Below are positions 14,089-21,092 of a stretch of 21,092 bases of DNA, one piece after another; position 1 is the stretch's first letter, and each line of letters opens with the position of its first letter. This stretch comes from an uncultured Saprospirales bacterium (GTDB lineage: Bacteria > Bacteroidota > Bacteroidia > Chitinophagales > JADIYW01), in NCBI GenBank assembly GCA_938008535.1, contig CALLKF010000028.1:1-21092 (forward strand). The letters are read 5' to 3'. Both the position numbers and the translations under genes were made by a program. The notes under the pieces were generated by a model. That model was not told the origin of the DNA, did not search any database, and saw only the letters and a list, made by a program, of their open reading frames with translations.

Positions 14089-14459
14089 CAGATAAAGAAG
14101 GCAACGAATATTTTGAATGCGTGGTAGGCAATATTATTGGCAGGCATATTTTTGGTGAGCAGCACGAAATAAAAAATGGCACAAAACATTTCAGAGCAGG
14201 AACAAAAGTGCATTGTGTATTTATGTACGGCGGTATGGGACACGAAGAGGTAAGAGTGATGGGCAAGCACCGCAAATCATTCAGAATGATAGACATTGTG
14301 GTACGCACTCGGTATATCAAAAATTTCCGTGTGCGCAAAGTGTATGATCCATACGTTATTGACTTCTTAAAGAAATATCCAACATCTTTTGATGTCTTTT
14401 ATGCGTCAGAAGAATTCTTATTGCGTCTTAATTCATTAAACGTGGAAATAAAAGAATAA
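14085..14459 (+). CDS. Hypothetical protein, second gene of the pair
   Basis: This 124-residue protein is not assigned to a named family. I chose ATG 14085 over a GTG at 14079 because 14085 forms the common ATGA overlap with the preceding stop. The sequence has GNIIGRHIFGEQHEIKNGTK and FRAGTKVHCVFMYGGMGHEEVRVMGKHRK, a glycine-rich, strand-rich segment that suggests a small SH3-like or beta-barrel fold, then MIDIVVRTRYIKNFRVRKVYDPYV and a C-terminal helix. The high proportion of Arg, Lys and His in the middle would suit nucleic acid or protein binding, but no function can be given. I have a weak recollection of similar proteins in other Bacteroidota. The ssrA terminator lies immediately downstream and could serve this gene from the other side. 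Confidence 0.7.
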   Translation: MTDKEGNEYFECVVGNIIGRHIFGEQHEIKNGTKHFRAGTKVHCVFMYGGMGHEEVRVMGKHRKSFRMIDIVVRTRYIKNFRVRKVYDPYVIDFLKKYPTSFDVFYASEEFLLRLNSLNVEIKE

Positions 14460-14512
14460 GTTACGATGTGCATTATCTCTAACAAAATAAAATTCTGTAT
14501 CTGTAGTAAAAT

Positions 14513-14540
14513 AAAAAAGCCACTCAGTCGAGTGGCTTTT
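14513..14540 (-). terminator. Intrinsic terminator of ssrA (bidirectional)
   Basis: The stem AAAAGCCACTC (14515-14525) pairs with GAGTGGCTTTT (14530-14540) around AGTC. On the minus strand the stem is followed by TTTTTTAT, four bases after the tmRNA 3' end. The T residues on the plus strand would let it also end the upstream hypothetical gene. Confidence 0.88.
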
Positions 14541-14543
14541 CAG

Positions 14544-14911
14544 TGGAGCTGGCGAGATTTGAACTCGCGTCCGGACAAAACGTTCATAAGCTTTCTACAT
14601 GCGTAGTAGAAACTTGATTTTCGAATCAATACAGGCGTTTTTACCAACCGATACTGATCTTAGTTTCTGAATTTCGCACTGCAAGCGAAACAATTACAGC
14701 ACTATTCCAATTCAGTTATGCACAGTCAGATAGTATTGGAAAAACTATGCTGAGGTACAAAAGCCAAGCTTAATAACCTGTATTAAGCAGCTAAAGCGAA
14801 AGTATTCTCGCCATGTAAAAAAGTTGTGTGCGTTAAATTTAACGAGCCAAATTGCACAATGCTCGGCATGCTTACTTACCAACTATCCTGCCGTCAATTC
14901 CTGTCAACCCC
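14544..14911 (-). ncRNA. ssrA: Transfer-messenger RNA (tmRNA)
   Basis: The minus strand carries a complete tmRNA of about 368 bases. The 5' GGGGTTG pairs with the 3' CAGCTCC to make the acceptor stem, and the T-arm GCGAGTTCAAATCTCGC precedes it. The mRNA-like part has the resume codon GGC at 14810-14812 and encodes GENTFALAA followed by TAA (14783-14812), a tag ending in the classic ALAA degron; the alanine carried by tmRNA itself would precede it. Pseudoknot stems flank the tag region. The base after the acceptor stem is A and the next three are CTG, so CCA is not encoded and must be added. tmRNA rescues stalled ribosomes and marks the products for proteolysis. Confidence 0.96.
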
Positions 14912-14918
14912 AATTTAT

Positions 14919-14956
14919 TAGTTAAGAGTTAAGAGTAAAGAGTGAAGAGTAAAGAG
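14919..14956. repeat. Short AAGAGT-type repeat beside ssrA
   Basis: Variants of TTAAGAG, TAAAGAG and TGAAGAG are reiterated about five times just upstream of the tmRNA 5' end. It has no coding capacity and belongs to the same kind of low-complexity intergenic repeat seen near 2995 and 4184. Confidence 0.5.
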
Positions 14957-15012
14957 ATAGTTTATTACAAAGAACTTACTTATTAAACTTCAAAAATGAA
15001 TTTAAAGTTCCA

Positions 15013-15043
15013 CAAAGATAGCGTATTCGTTTGCAGTTTGCAA
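15013..15043 (-). promoter_or_regulatory. Predicted ssrA promoter
   Basis: On the minus strand TTG (15041-15043), a 20-base spacer and TATCTTTG (15013-15020) match the Bacteroidota -33/-7 consensus. It lies about 100 bases before the mature tmRNA 5' end, so the precursor would carry a leader that has to be processed. No other TAnnTTTG match was found closer to the gene. Confidence 0.6.
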
Positions 15044-15060
15044 TAAAGCAATTTGCAAAC
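15029..15060 (-). terminator. Imperfect hairpin after the methyltransferase gene
   Basis: Thirteen-base arms (15029-15041 and 15048-15060, GTTTGCA at the ends) pair with two mismatches around a 6-base loop. It begins at the stop codon of the methyltransferase gene. No T tract follows, so termination is uncertain. It overlaps the -33 element of the predicted ssrA promoter. Confidence 0.3.
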
Positions 15061-15830
15061 TAGGGCTTCCATGCTTTCGTGGCAATAAACGATGAGAAGT
15101 ATTGGTCTTCTATTTCTTTTCCACTCCACCTATCTTCAAAAAAATCTACTAAATGAAAACCTGCTTTTAATTGTCCGCCAATTTGGTCGGTTAATGTATG
15201 ACTGAAAACCAATGGGTCATTGATATCAGTATATCGTTTTCGTTCATCGTCTGTCAGCGAATCTATATCCGAATACGGCAAACTATATTTTACTTCTAAA
15301 ATATGCTGATCGCGTTTTTCCTGGTCAAATAAATATAAAAATGGATTGGTGAAACCAGACAACAAAATGCCGCCTTTTTTTAATACTCTAAAACATTCTT
15401 TCCAAACAGGAATGATATCATCTACAAACCCATTAGAACATGGATGGAAAATTAAATCAAAAGAGGCGTCTTCCAATACAGATAAATCACGCATATCGCC
15501 TTGTATCGTTTTTACCGATAAATTGTTTTGTTTACAAACAAATTCATCTTGTTCCAATTGTTTTTCCGAATTATCAAAAGAAGTAACATGCGCGCCAGCA
15601 GCCGCAAATATGGGCACTTGCTGTCCACCGCCGGATGCTAAACATAAAACAGCAGCATCTTTTATGTCGCCCAACCATTCCATCGGAACAGGTTTTGTTG
15701 GTGTTAAAACAATTGAAAAAATTCCGTTGCGCGCCAATTCTATTTCTTCTTTAGTAACCGGAATGGTCCACTTATCTTTCTTGTCCACTTGGTGATTCCA
15801 TGCATCACGGTTGTATTGTAAAATATCCAT
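15060..15830 (-). CDS. Class I SAM-dependent methyltransferase
   Basis: This 256-residue protein has the class I Rossmann methyltransferase core. Motif I is AAVLCLASGGGQQ (about 59-71), the acidic residue that binds the SAM ribose is D86 (VTSFDNSEKQL), GDMRD (111-115) marks motif III and FDLIFHP (124-130) the following strand; FRVLKKGGILLSGF is the post-motif. The N-terminus MDILQYNRDAWNHQV is typical of small-molecule methyltransferases of the Methyltransf_11/25 type. The substrate is unknown. Its start lies 18 bases from the stop of the aminotransferase gene on the same strand, so both are probably cotranscribed with the aminotransferase first; a joint metabolic role is possible but unsupported. 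Confidence 0.92.
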   Translation of the reverse strand: MDILQYNRDAWNHQVDKKDKWTIPVTKEEIELARNGIFSIVLTPTKPVPMEWLGDIKDAAVLCLASGGGQQVPIFAAAGAHVTSFDNSEKQLEQDEFVCKQNNLSVKTIQGDMRDLSVLEDASFDLIFHPCSNGFVDDIIPVWKECFRVLKKGGILLSGFTNPFLYLFDQEKRDQHILEVKYSLPYSDIDSLTDDERKRYTDINDPLVFSHTLTDQIGGQLKAGFHLVDFFEDRWSGKEIEDQYFSSFIATKAWKP

Positions 15831-15848
15831 GCTGATTTAATTTGAAAT

Positions 15849-17048
15849 TCATAACTCATAACTCTTCAAACCTTCTTCTAAACATTTAATTGCTTTTTTT
15901 AAATCGATAGAATTTAAAACGTATGCAATGCGTACTTCCTTTTTGCCTTTATTTTCGGTAGCATAAAAACCGCTGGCTGGCGCCATCATTACGGTTTCGC
16001 CGTTGTAATTAAAATCGCTCAGCATCCATTCGCAAAAATGATCGGTATCTGCAACTGGCAATTGAACGATGCAGTAAAACGCGCCGCCTGGTGTATGGCA
16101 TTTAACACCATCAATCTTATTCAGTTCTTCTACTAATACATCACGTCGTTTCTTGTATTCAATATTTACTTTGGTGAAATAATTATCTTCTACATCAAAC
16201 ATCGCAATTGCACCAAGCTGTTCCACAGTTGGCGGACTCAATCGTTGTTGCGCAAACTTCAACGCAGTTTGTAACACTTCTTTGTTTTTGGTAGCAATCA
16301 TACCAATACGCGCGCCGCAAGCACTGAAACGTTTCGATAAAGAATCAATTAAAATGGCATGTTGCTCCAGTTCAGGAAATTCTAAAATGGACGTGTATTT
16401 TAAATCCGCATCATAAATAAAATCGCGATAGACTTCATCGCAAATAATAAATAAATTATGCTTCAGCACAATTGCTTTCAGTCGTTCCAACTCTTCTTTG
16501 CTGTAAAAATAACCGGTTGGATTATTCGGATTGCAAATTAAAATGGCTTTTGTCTTGGTTGTAATTAATTTCTCAAATTCATCCATGGATGGTAACGCAA
16601 AAGCATTTTCAAAAGATGTTGGAATTGGTTTTACGTTGATGTTTCCACTTTTTGCAAAACCAATATAATTGGCATACAATGGTTCCGGAATGATGATTTC
16701 ATCGTCTGCATCTAAAATAGAAAACAAGGTAAATAACAATGCTTCTGAACCTCCTGTGGTGACTAATAAATCATCTGGAAATAAATTGGTTAAACCATAT
16801 CTTTTTTGAAAAAACGTTGCGTATTTAATGCGTACTTCTTCAAAGCCATTGGATGGTGAATATTCTAACACTTTTCTGTCAATGTTTTTAATCGCTTCCC
16901 AAAATTGATAAGGTGTTTCAATATCTGGCTGACCAATATTTAAGTGGTAGATTTTAATTCCGTTTTTCTTTGCTTGCTCGGCAAATGGTGCCAACTTACG
17001 AATTGGCGACGATGGCATGGATTTGCCTTTGTTGGAAATAGTTGGCAT
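15849..17048 (-). CDS. Class I/II PLP-dependent aminotransferase (AspC-like)
   Basis: This 399-residue enzyme is full length for fold-type I aminotransferases. The PLP lysine is K239 in SLSKRFSACGARIG, with N176 in NPNNPTG (173-179), D204 in CDEVYRDF and R247 in the phosphate-binding region; the TTGGSEALL segment near 97-105 binds the cofactor phosphate. The N-terminal IYHLNIGQPDIETP is the common substrate-side signature. It should transfer amino groups between an amino acid (aspartate, aromatic or branched) and a 2-oxo acid; the exact substrate cannot be read. The start is ATG at 17048, and the terminator of the upstream DUF1573 gene lies just before it, so this gene must have its own promoter. 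The methyltransferase gene follows after 18 bases. Confidence 0.94.
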   Translation of the reverse strand: MPTISNKGKSMPSSPIRKLAPFAEQAKKNGIKIYHLNIGQPDIETPYQFWEAIKNIDRKVLEYSPSNGFEEVRIKYATFFQKRYGLTNLFPDDLLVTTGGSEALLFTLFSILDADDEIIIPEPLYANYIGFAKSGNINVKPIPTSFENAFALPSMDEFEKLITTKTKAILICNPNNPTGYFYSKEELERLKAIVLKHNLFIICDEVYRDFIYDADLKYTSILEFPELEQHAILIDSLSKRFSACGARIGMIATKNKEVLQTALKFAQQRLSPPTVEQLGAIAMFDVEDNYFTKVNIEYKKRRDVLVEELNKIDGVKCHTPGGAFYCIVQLPVADTDHFCEWMLSDFNYNGETVMMAPASGFYATENKGKKEVRIAYVLNSIDLKKAIKCLEEGLKSYEL

Positions 17049-17058
17049 ACGGAAACAA

Positions 17059-17095
17059 AAATAAAAAACTCTGAGCGTATTTACTCAGAGTTTGT
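17059..17095 (-). terminator. Intrinsic terminator of the DUF1573 gene
   Basis: On the minus strand AAACTCTGAG (17084-17093) pairs with CTCAGAGTTT (17066-17075) around an 8-base loop and is followed by TTTTTTATTTTT. It lies about 45 bases after the DUF1573 stop and just before the aminotransferase start. Confidence 0.88.
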
Positions 17096-17138
17096 ATTTT
17101 TTATTGCTGACTGTTAACGATGAACAGTAAATAATCAA

Positions 17139-17570
17139 TTATTCATTTTTTCCGCCAAGCATGCTGCCATCAGCATCTTCGACGCCTTGTTTTTGTGCAA
17201 TTGCATTGCCTTTGATATGTAAAACAACTTGTTCGCCATTTTTAGCTGTTACTGTAATCGTTTTGTCAAAAAGTCCTTCACGAGCCATATTATACTGTGC
17301 CTTTATAGTTCCTTTTTTCTTGTTTAAAACTGGTTCTTTCGTCCAAATTGGTGTAGTGCAACCGCATGATGCTTGTACATTTTCTAATTCAATTGGTTCT
17401 TTTCCAGTGTTTTCAAATATAAAATCGTAGCTCACTGGTTTTCCTTGTGGCATGTTGCCAAAATCATGTTCTATTGTTTCAAATTTTAAATTAACCGCTT
17501 TTACTGGTTCACCAGCTTTGGATAAAATAGTGAACGTAAAAAATGATAATAGTAAGATTGTGTATTTCAT
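17139..17570 (-). CDS. Secreted DUF1573 domain protein
   Basis: This 143-residue protein has a signal peptide (MKYTILLLSFFTFTILSKAG). The DUF1573 signature follows: IEHDFGNMPQGKPVSYDFIFENTGKEPIEL in pieces, then VQASCGCTTPIW with C69 and C71, a beta-sandwich (ASPM/SPD2/hydin-like) family abundant in Bacteroidota. The function is unknown; the paired cysteines may form a disulfide or bind something in the periplasm. The C-terminal end (GVEDADGSMLGGKNE) is acidic, flexible and unusual. It appears to be monocistronic, with its own terminator, and is divergent from the E1 gene across 261 bases. Confidence 0.92.
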   Translation of the reverse strand: MKYTILLLSFFTFTILSKAGEPVKAVNLKFETIEHDFGNMPQGKPVSYDFIFENTGKEPIELENVQASCGCTTPIWTKEPVLNKKKGTIKAQYNMAREGLFDKTITVTAKNGEQVVLHIKGNAIAQKQGVEDADGSMLGGKNE

Positions 17571-17831
17571 ATCTGTGAATTTTAATTGTTTAAAATTGAT
17601 ACTGCAAATAACTCAAAAATTATACCAATTGTCAAAGCATAGATTGTATTTTAACTTCACATTAACATCTTAAAACTATATTTAAACTAATTTTTAACAA
17701 GATGCTTTTGTTTCATATTCATTAAAAGAGAACAGGGTGTTTTTCAATTTTGATAAAATCTTTTTTATCTACTGAAAGATTTAACTTTCAATATAAAATT
17801 TTGTTGTAAATTTATTCTGTATACAATTGCT

Positions 17832-20267
17832 ATGATAATAGAACAAACTAAACCAATATTAACAACAGGCGTCAATCATTCTGTTTCTTTTGATGAATTT
17901 AAATCAGAAGTAATTACTGATTATATCTTAGCATGTTTGAGTAGAGAAGTCAGTTTAACAGGTAGAAAAGAAGTGCTTACAGGCAAAGCAAAATTTGGCA
18001 TTTTTGGTGATGGAAAAGAATTACCTCAGATTGCTTTAGCAAAAGTATTTGAGAACGGTGATTTTCGTGCTGGCTATTACCGCGATCAAACATTTGCATT
18101 AGCAACTGGCATTGTAAGTGTTGAACAATTGTTCGGACAATTATACGCAAATCCATCGTTAGAAGAAGATCCACATTCTGGTGGCAGACAAATGAATAAC
18201 CATTTTGCCACTCGAAATTTGCATCCAGATGGTTCATGGAAAAATCTTACAAAACAAAAAAACTCAGCAGCTGATAATTCGCCAACTGCATCACAAATGA
18301 TTCGTGCCTTGGGTTTGGCAATGGCTTCCAAAAAATACAGAGCTTTACAAGACAGTATTGGCGAAAATAATTTCAGTATCAACGGAAACGAAATTTGTTT
18401 CGCAACTATTGGCGATGCTTCTACTTCTGAAGGTTTATTTTGGGAAGTCATCAATGCTGGTGGTGTGTTGCAAGTGCCTTTAATTGTTTCTATTTGGGAC
18501 GATGGTTATGGTATTTCTGTTCCTAAAAAATTACAAACAACTAAAAGCAGTATTTCTGAAGTATTGAAAGGTTTTCAGCGCGATGAAAAAGGTAATGGTT
18601 ATGATATTTATGTGGTAAAAGGTTGGAACTATCCGCAATTGGTGGCAACCTACAAAATGGCTGCTGATAAAACGCGCAAAACACATATTCCAGCCATTGT
18701 GCATGTAGAAGAATTAACACAGCCACAAGGTCATTCAACTTCTGGTTCGCACGAACGCTATAAAGGTGCTGAACGTTTGCAATGGGAAAAAGAACACGAT
18801 TGTAATTATAAATTCAAACAATGGATTTTAGAAAATAAAATTGCAACACAAGAAGAAATTGATATCATTGAAAATGATGCAAAAAAAATAGTTGCAGAAA
18901 AAAAGAAAATTTCTTGGACTAAATTTCATCAACCTATTTTAGATGAAATAAAAGAAGTGATTGATTTATTCAGGAAAATTGCTATTGATTCTAAAGTAAA
19001 AGAAAGTATTCAAGAAAAAGAAAATGAATTATTAAATGCCATCGACCCGATGCGTCGCGATGTTTTTAAAGTAGTAACTGATGTGTTGATTTTAACGAAA
19101 GATGAAAAACATACTGCTATTGAACAACTCAAAAATTGGCGTGCAGAACAATTGCAAATCAATGAAGAAAGATATAGTTCTTATCAGCATTCTAATTCAG
19201 CATTATCACCCTTAAAATTACCAATTATTGCAGCACAGTATGAAGAAAAACCATCTGTTGTAAGTGGTTATCAAGTACTAAATGCTTGTTTTGACGCCAA
19301 CTTTGAACGAGATAAAAAAATATTGGCTTTTGGTGAAGATGTTGGATTTATTGGTGATGTGAACCAGGCATTTGCTGGCTTGCAAACAAAATATGGAAAA
19401 GATAGAATTTACGATTGCGGTATTCGCGAGGCATCGATTATGGGTGAAGGTATAGGTTTGGCGATGCGTGGTTTGCGACCCATTGCCGAAATACAATACT
19501 TAGATTATTTATTGTATGGTTTGCAACCATTATCAGATGATTTAGCATGTTTATCATACAGAACTAAAGGTGGACAAAAAGCACCGTTGATTGTGCGTAC
19601 GCGTGGTCATCGATTAGAAGGAATCTGGCATTCTGGTTCACCTATACAAATGATATTAGGTTCGTTGCGTGGAATGCATGTGTGTGTGCCACGAAACATG
19701 ACACAAGCTGCTGGCTTTTATAATTTATTATTAAGAGGTGATGAGCCAGCTTTAGTAATTGAGTGTTTAAATGGTTATCGATTAAAAGAGAAAATGCCAA
19801 TAAATGCTGGTGATTTCACCGTTCCATTAGGTGTGCCGGAAATTTTAATCAAAGGAAATGATGTAACATTGGTGACGTATGGTTCATGCGTGCGTGTGGC
19901 GCAAGAAGCTATCGAAAATCTAAATGCAGTTGGTATTTCTGTTGAGTTAATTGATGTGCAAACCTTATTGCCTTTTGATATTTATAACATCATTGGCGAA
20001 TCTATTCGCAAAACAAATCGTGTTGTTTTCTTGGATGAAGATTATCCAGGTGGAGGCACTGCCTATATGTTGCAGCAAGTATTAGAGAAAGAATCAATTT
20101 TCAGATATTTAGATAGTGAGCCGGTAACGTTAGCAGCAAAAGAACATCGTTCATCATTTGGTACGGATGGTGATTATTTCTCCAAACCAAATCCGGAAGA
20201 TATTTTCAAATGCGTTAATAAAATGATGCACGAATCGAATCCTAGAAAATTTCCGGTGTTGTATTAA
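17832..20267 (+). CDS. 2-oxo acid dehydrogenase E1, alpha/beta fusion (2-oxoisovalerate dehydrogenase type)
   Basis: This 811-residue protein joins both E1 subunits of a thiamine-diphosphate dehydrogenase. The alpha part (about 1-440) has the ThDP/Mg motif GDASTSEG (194-201) through N208 to IWDDGYGISV, and the SHERYKGAERLQWEKEHD region. The beta part (about 470-811) begins near VVSGYQVLNACFDANF and shows KILAFGEDVGFIGDV, REASIMGEGIGLAMRGLRPIAEIQ, and PLIVRTRGHRLEGIWHSGSP; the C-terminal domain has VTYGSCVRVAQEA, SVELIDVQTLLPFD and VVFLDEDYPGGGTAYM. It decarboxylates branched-chain 2-oxo acids (or pyruvate) and passes the acyl group to lipoyl-E2. Fused alpha/beta E1 genes are common in Bacteroidota. 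E2 and E3 are not in the window. The start is ATG 17832. Confidence 0.95.
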   Translation: MIIEQTKPILTTGVNHSVSFDEFKSEVITDYILACLSREVSLTGRKEVLTGKAKFGIFGDGKELPQIALAKVFENGDFRAGYYRDQTFALATGIVSVEQLFGQLYANPSLEEDPHSGGRQMNNHFATRNLHPDGSWKNLTKQKNSAADNSPTASQMIRALGLAMASKKYRALQDSIGENNFSINGNEICFATIGDASTSEGLFWEVINAGGVLQVPLIVSIWDDGYGISVPKKLQTTKSSISEVLKGFQRDEKGNGYDIYVVKGWNYPQLVATYKMAADKTRKTHIPAIVHVEELTQPQGHSTSGSHERYKGAERLQWEKEHDCNYKFKQWILENKIATQEEIDIIENDAKKIVAEKKKISWTKFHQPILDEIKEVIDLFRKIAIDSKVKESIQEKENELLNAIDPMRRDVFKVVTDVLILTKDEKHTAIEQLKNWRAEQLQINEERYSSYQHSNSALSPLKLPIIAAQYEEKPSVVSGYQVLNACFDANFERDKKILAFGEDVGFIGDVNQAFAGLQTKYGKDRIYDCGIREASIMGEGIGLAMRGLRPIAEIQYLDYLLYGLQPLSDDLACLSYRTKGGQKAPLIVRTRGHRLEGIWHSGSPIQMILGSLRGMHVCVPRNMTQAAGFYNLLLRGDEPALVIECLNGYRLKEKMPINAGDFTVPLGVPEILIKGNDVTLVTYGSCVRVAQEAIENLNAVGISVELIDVQTLLPFDIYNIIGESIRKTNRVVFLDEDYPGGGTAYMLQQVLEKESIFRYLDSEPVTLAAKEHRSSFGTDGDYFSKPNPEDIFKCVNKMMHESNPRKFPVLY

Positions 20268-20329
20268 ACCAAAAATGAATTTTTCTGTTCAAAATAAAAT
20301 CAAAAACAACACGTTTTGTGTAATCTGAT

Positions 20330-20941
20330 TTGAAAAATTATTACGCCATATTAAACCTTTATTTCGGTGCTTCACCAGCCGATATTAAAAAAGCGTATTA
20401 TCAGTTAGCGCGAAAATATCATCCAGATAAAAATAATGGCAACCGCTTTTTTGAAGAAAAATTTAAAGAAATTAATGAAGCATACGCAGTACTTTCTGAT
20501 GAAAATAAACGCATCATTTATCATGCAGATTACAACGATTTTTTGAAACCAAAAGTTACAGTAGTTCCACCAGTGAATCCTATTCCTTTTACAAAAGATA
20601 ATGTCTTTGATATTCATTCAATTCCTAAACAACCATTGGCAAAAGCAACACCAAGAGAAGTTGATCATATAGAAATTAAAGTAGCATTTTTAGGTGCCTT
20701 ATTCTTATTTTTTTTCGTTTTGATTGTGTATTCTTTTATCAATTACCAACCAACTACTTCAACGGATAATTATAATTATATAGAAACAAAACAAGCGCCT
20801 GAACGTAAAGATTTTGACAAAGAATTTTACCAATCATTAAATTTAGAATTATCAGAAACACATGATTCTACGTTATTAAAATCAAATTTAGATTCACTAA
20901 AACACGTTTTTGACTCCATCATGAATGGTTATTACAATTGA
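20330..20941 (+). CDS. J-domain protein, membrane anchored (DnaJ type III)
   Basis: This 203-residue protein has an N-terminal J domain (residues 2 to about 68): YYAILNLYFGASPADIKKAYY, the HPD motif at 31-33 (RKYHPDKNN), then FKEINEAYAVLSDENKR. It would stimulate ATP hydrolysis by DnaK/Hsp70. It lacks the Gly/Phe region, zinc finger and substrate domains of DnaJ. A transmembrane helix at about 118-138 (VAFLGALFLFFFVLIVYSFIN) anchors it, leaving a 65-residue C-terminal tail that is polar and predicted to be flexible. The start is TTG at 20330: a TAA stop lies 9 bases upstream in frame and no ATG precedes the J domain, so this rare start is well supported. It is 62 bases downstream of the E1 gene. 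Confidence 0.9.
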   Translation: MKNYYAILNLYFGASPADIKKAYYQLARKYHPDKNNGNRFFEEKFKEINEAYAVLSDENKRIIYHADYNDFLKPKVTVVPPVNPIPFTKDNVFDIHSIPKQPLAKATPREVDHIEIKVAFLGALFLFFFVLIVYSFINYQPTTSTDNYNYIETKQAPERKDFDKEFYQSLNLELSETHDSTLLKSNLDSLKHVFDSIMNGYYN

Positions 20942-20979
20942 CAATTCTTTTAATTCTGTTTTCTTTACTCAAAATTAAT

Positions 20980-21010
20980 GTTGTTTTACAAATAAAAGAG
21001 TGTAATTTTG
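20980..21010 (+). promoter_or_regulatory. Promoter of the initiator tRNA
   Basis: GTTG (20980-20983), a 19-base spacer and TAATTTTG (21003-21010) form a full match to the Bacteroidota consensus TTG-N19-TAnnTTTG, 8 bases before the tRNA 5' end. Confidence 0.75.
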
Positions 21011-21018
21011 CACCACAT

Positions 21019-21092
<74 letters not shown>

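Overview
The window looks like a chromosomal segment from a member of the Bacteroidota, possibly of the Chitinophagales/Sphingobacteriales kind. It is AT-rich. Shine-Dalgarno sequences are mostly absent. Promoters fit the Bacteroidota TTG-N19/20-TAnnTTTG form (clearest before the initiator tRNA and before ssrA). The gene set is typical of the phylum: rpoC followed by a DUF3467 gene, a fused alpha/beta E1 dehydrogenase, DUF1573, DUF2141 and a LytTR response regulator. The lineage is inferred from these features, not from a database search.

Left part (1-8600), mostly housekeeping and conserved genes: the C-terminal half of rpoC, a terminator, a DUF3467 gene, a MarR regulator, a pirin-type cupin, a small GNAT acetyltransferase followed by a Fer4_19-CDGSH iron-sulfur protein (a pairing that resembles E. 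coli yjdJ/yjdI), a LytTR response regulator on the minus strand, a YbiT-type ABC-F ATPase with one degenerate ATP site, a small lipoprotein, and a secreted lipocalin-like protein.

Middle part (8600-14540), which looks accessory: a DUF2141 gene whose signal peptide seems to have been lost by a frameshift; a block of thirteen 21-bp tandem repeats; an unrecognised 242-residue helical protein on the minus strand; then a tight two-gene operon (10874-13385). The operon joins a MazG-like nucleotide pyrophosphohydrolase to a 734-residue protein with GIY-YIG nuclease, DUF2075/SF1 helicase and LexA-type S24 protease modules, all with recognisable catalytic residues. This is the best candidate for an undescribed defence or DNA-damage-responsive system. 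It is followed by two unrecognised genes with an ATGA overlap. The stretch abuts the 3' end of the tmRNA gene ssrA, a class of gene often used as an integration site, but I found no att duplication.

Right part (14540-21092), core again: ssrA on the minus strand (tag GENTFALAA), a class I methyltransferase and a class I/II aminotransferase in one minus-strand operon, a secreted DUF1573 protein, a fused alpha/beta 2-oxo acid dehydrogenase E1, a membrane-anchored J-domain protein with a TTG start, and an initiator tRNA-Met at the window edge.

The genes do not form one pathway. Apparent functional units are rpoC-DUF3467-marR, the GNAT/iron-sulfur pair, the MazG/GIY-YIG-helicase-S24 operon, the two-gene unknown pair, and the methyltransferase-aminotransferase operon. 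Several families of short intergenic repeats are scattered between genes.
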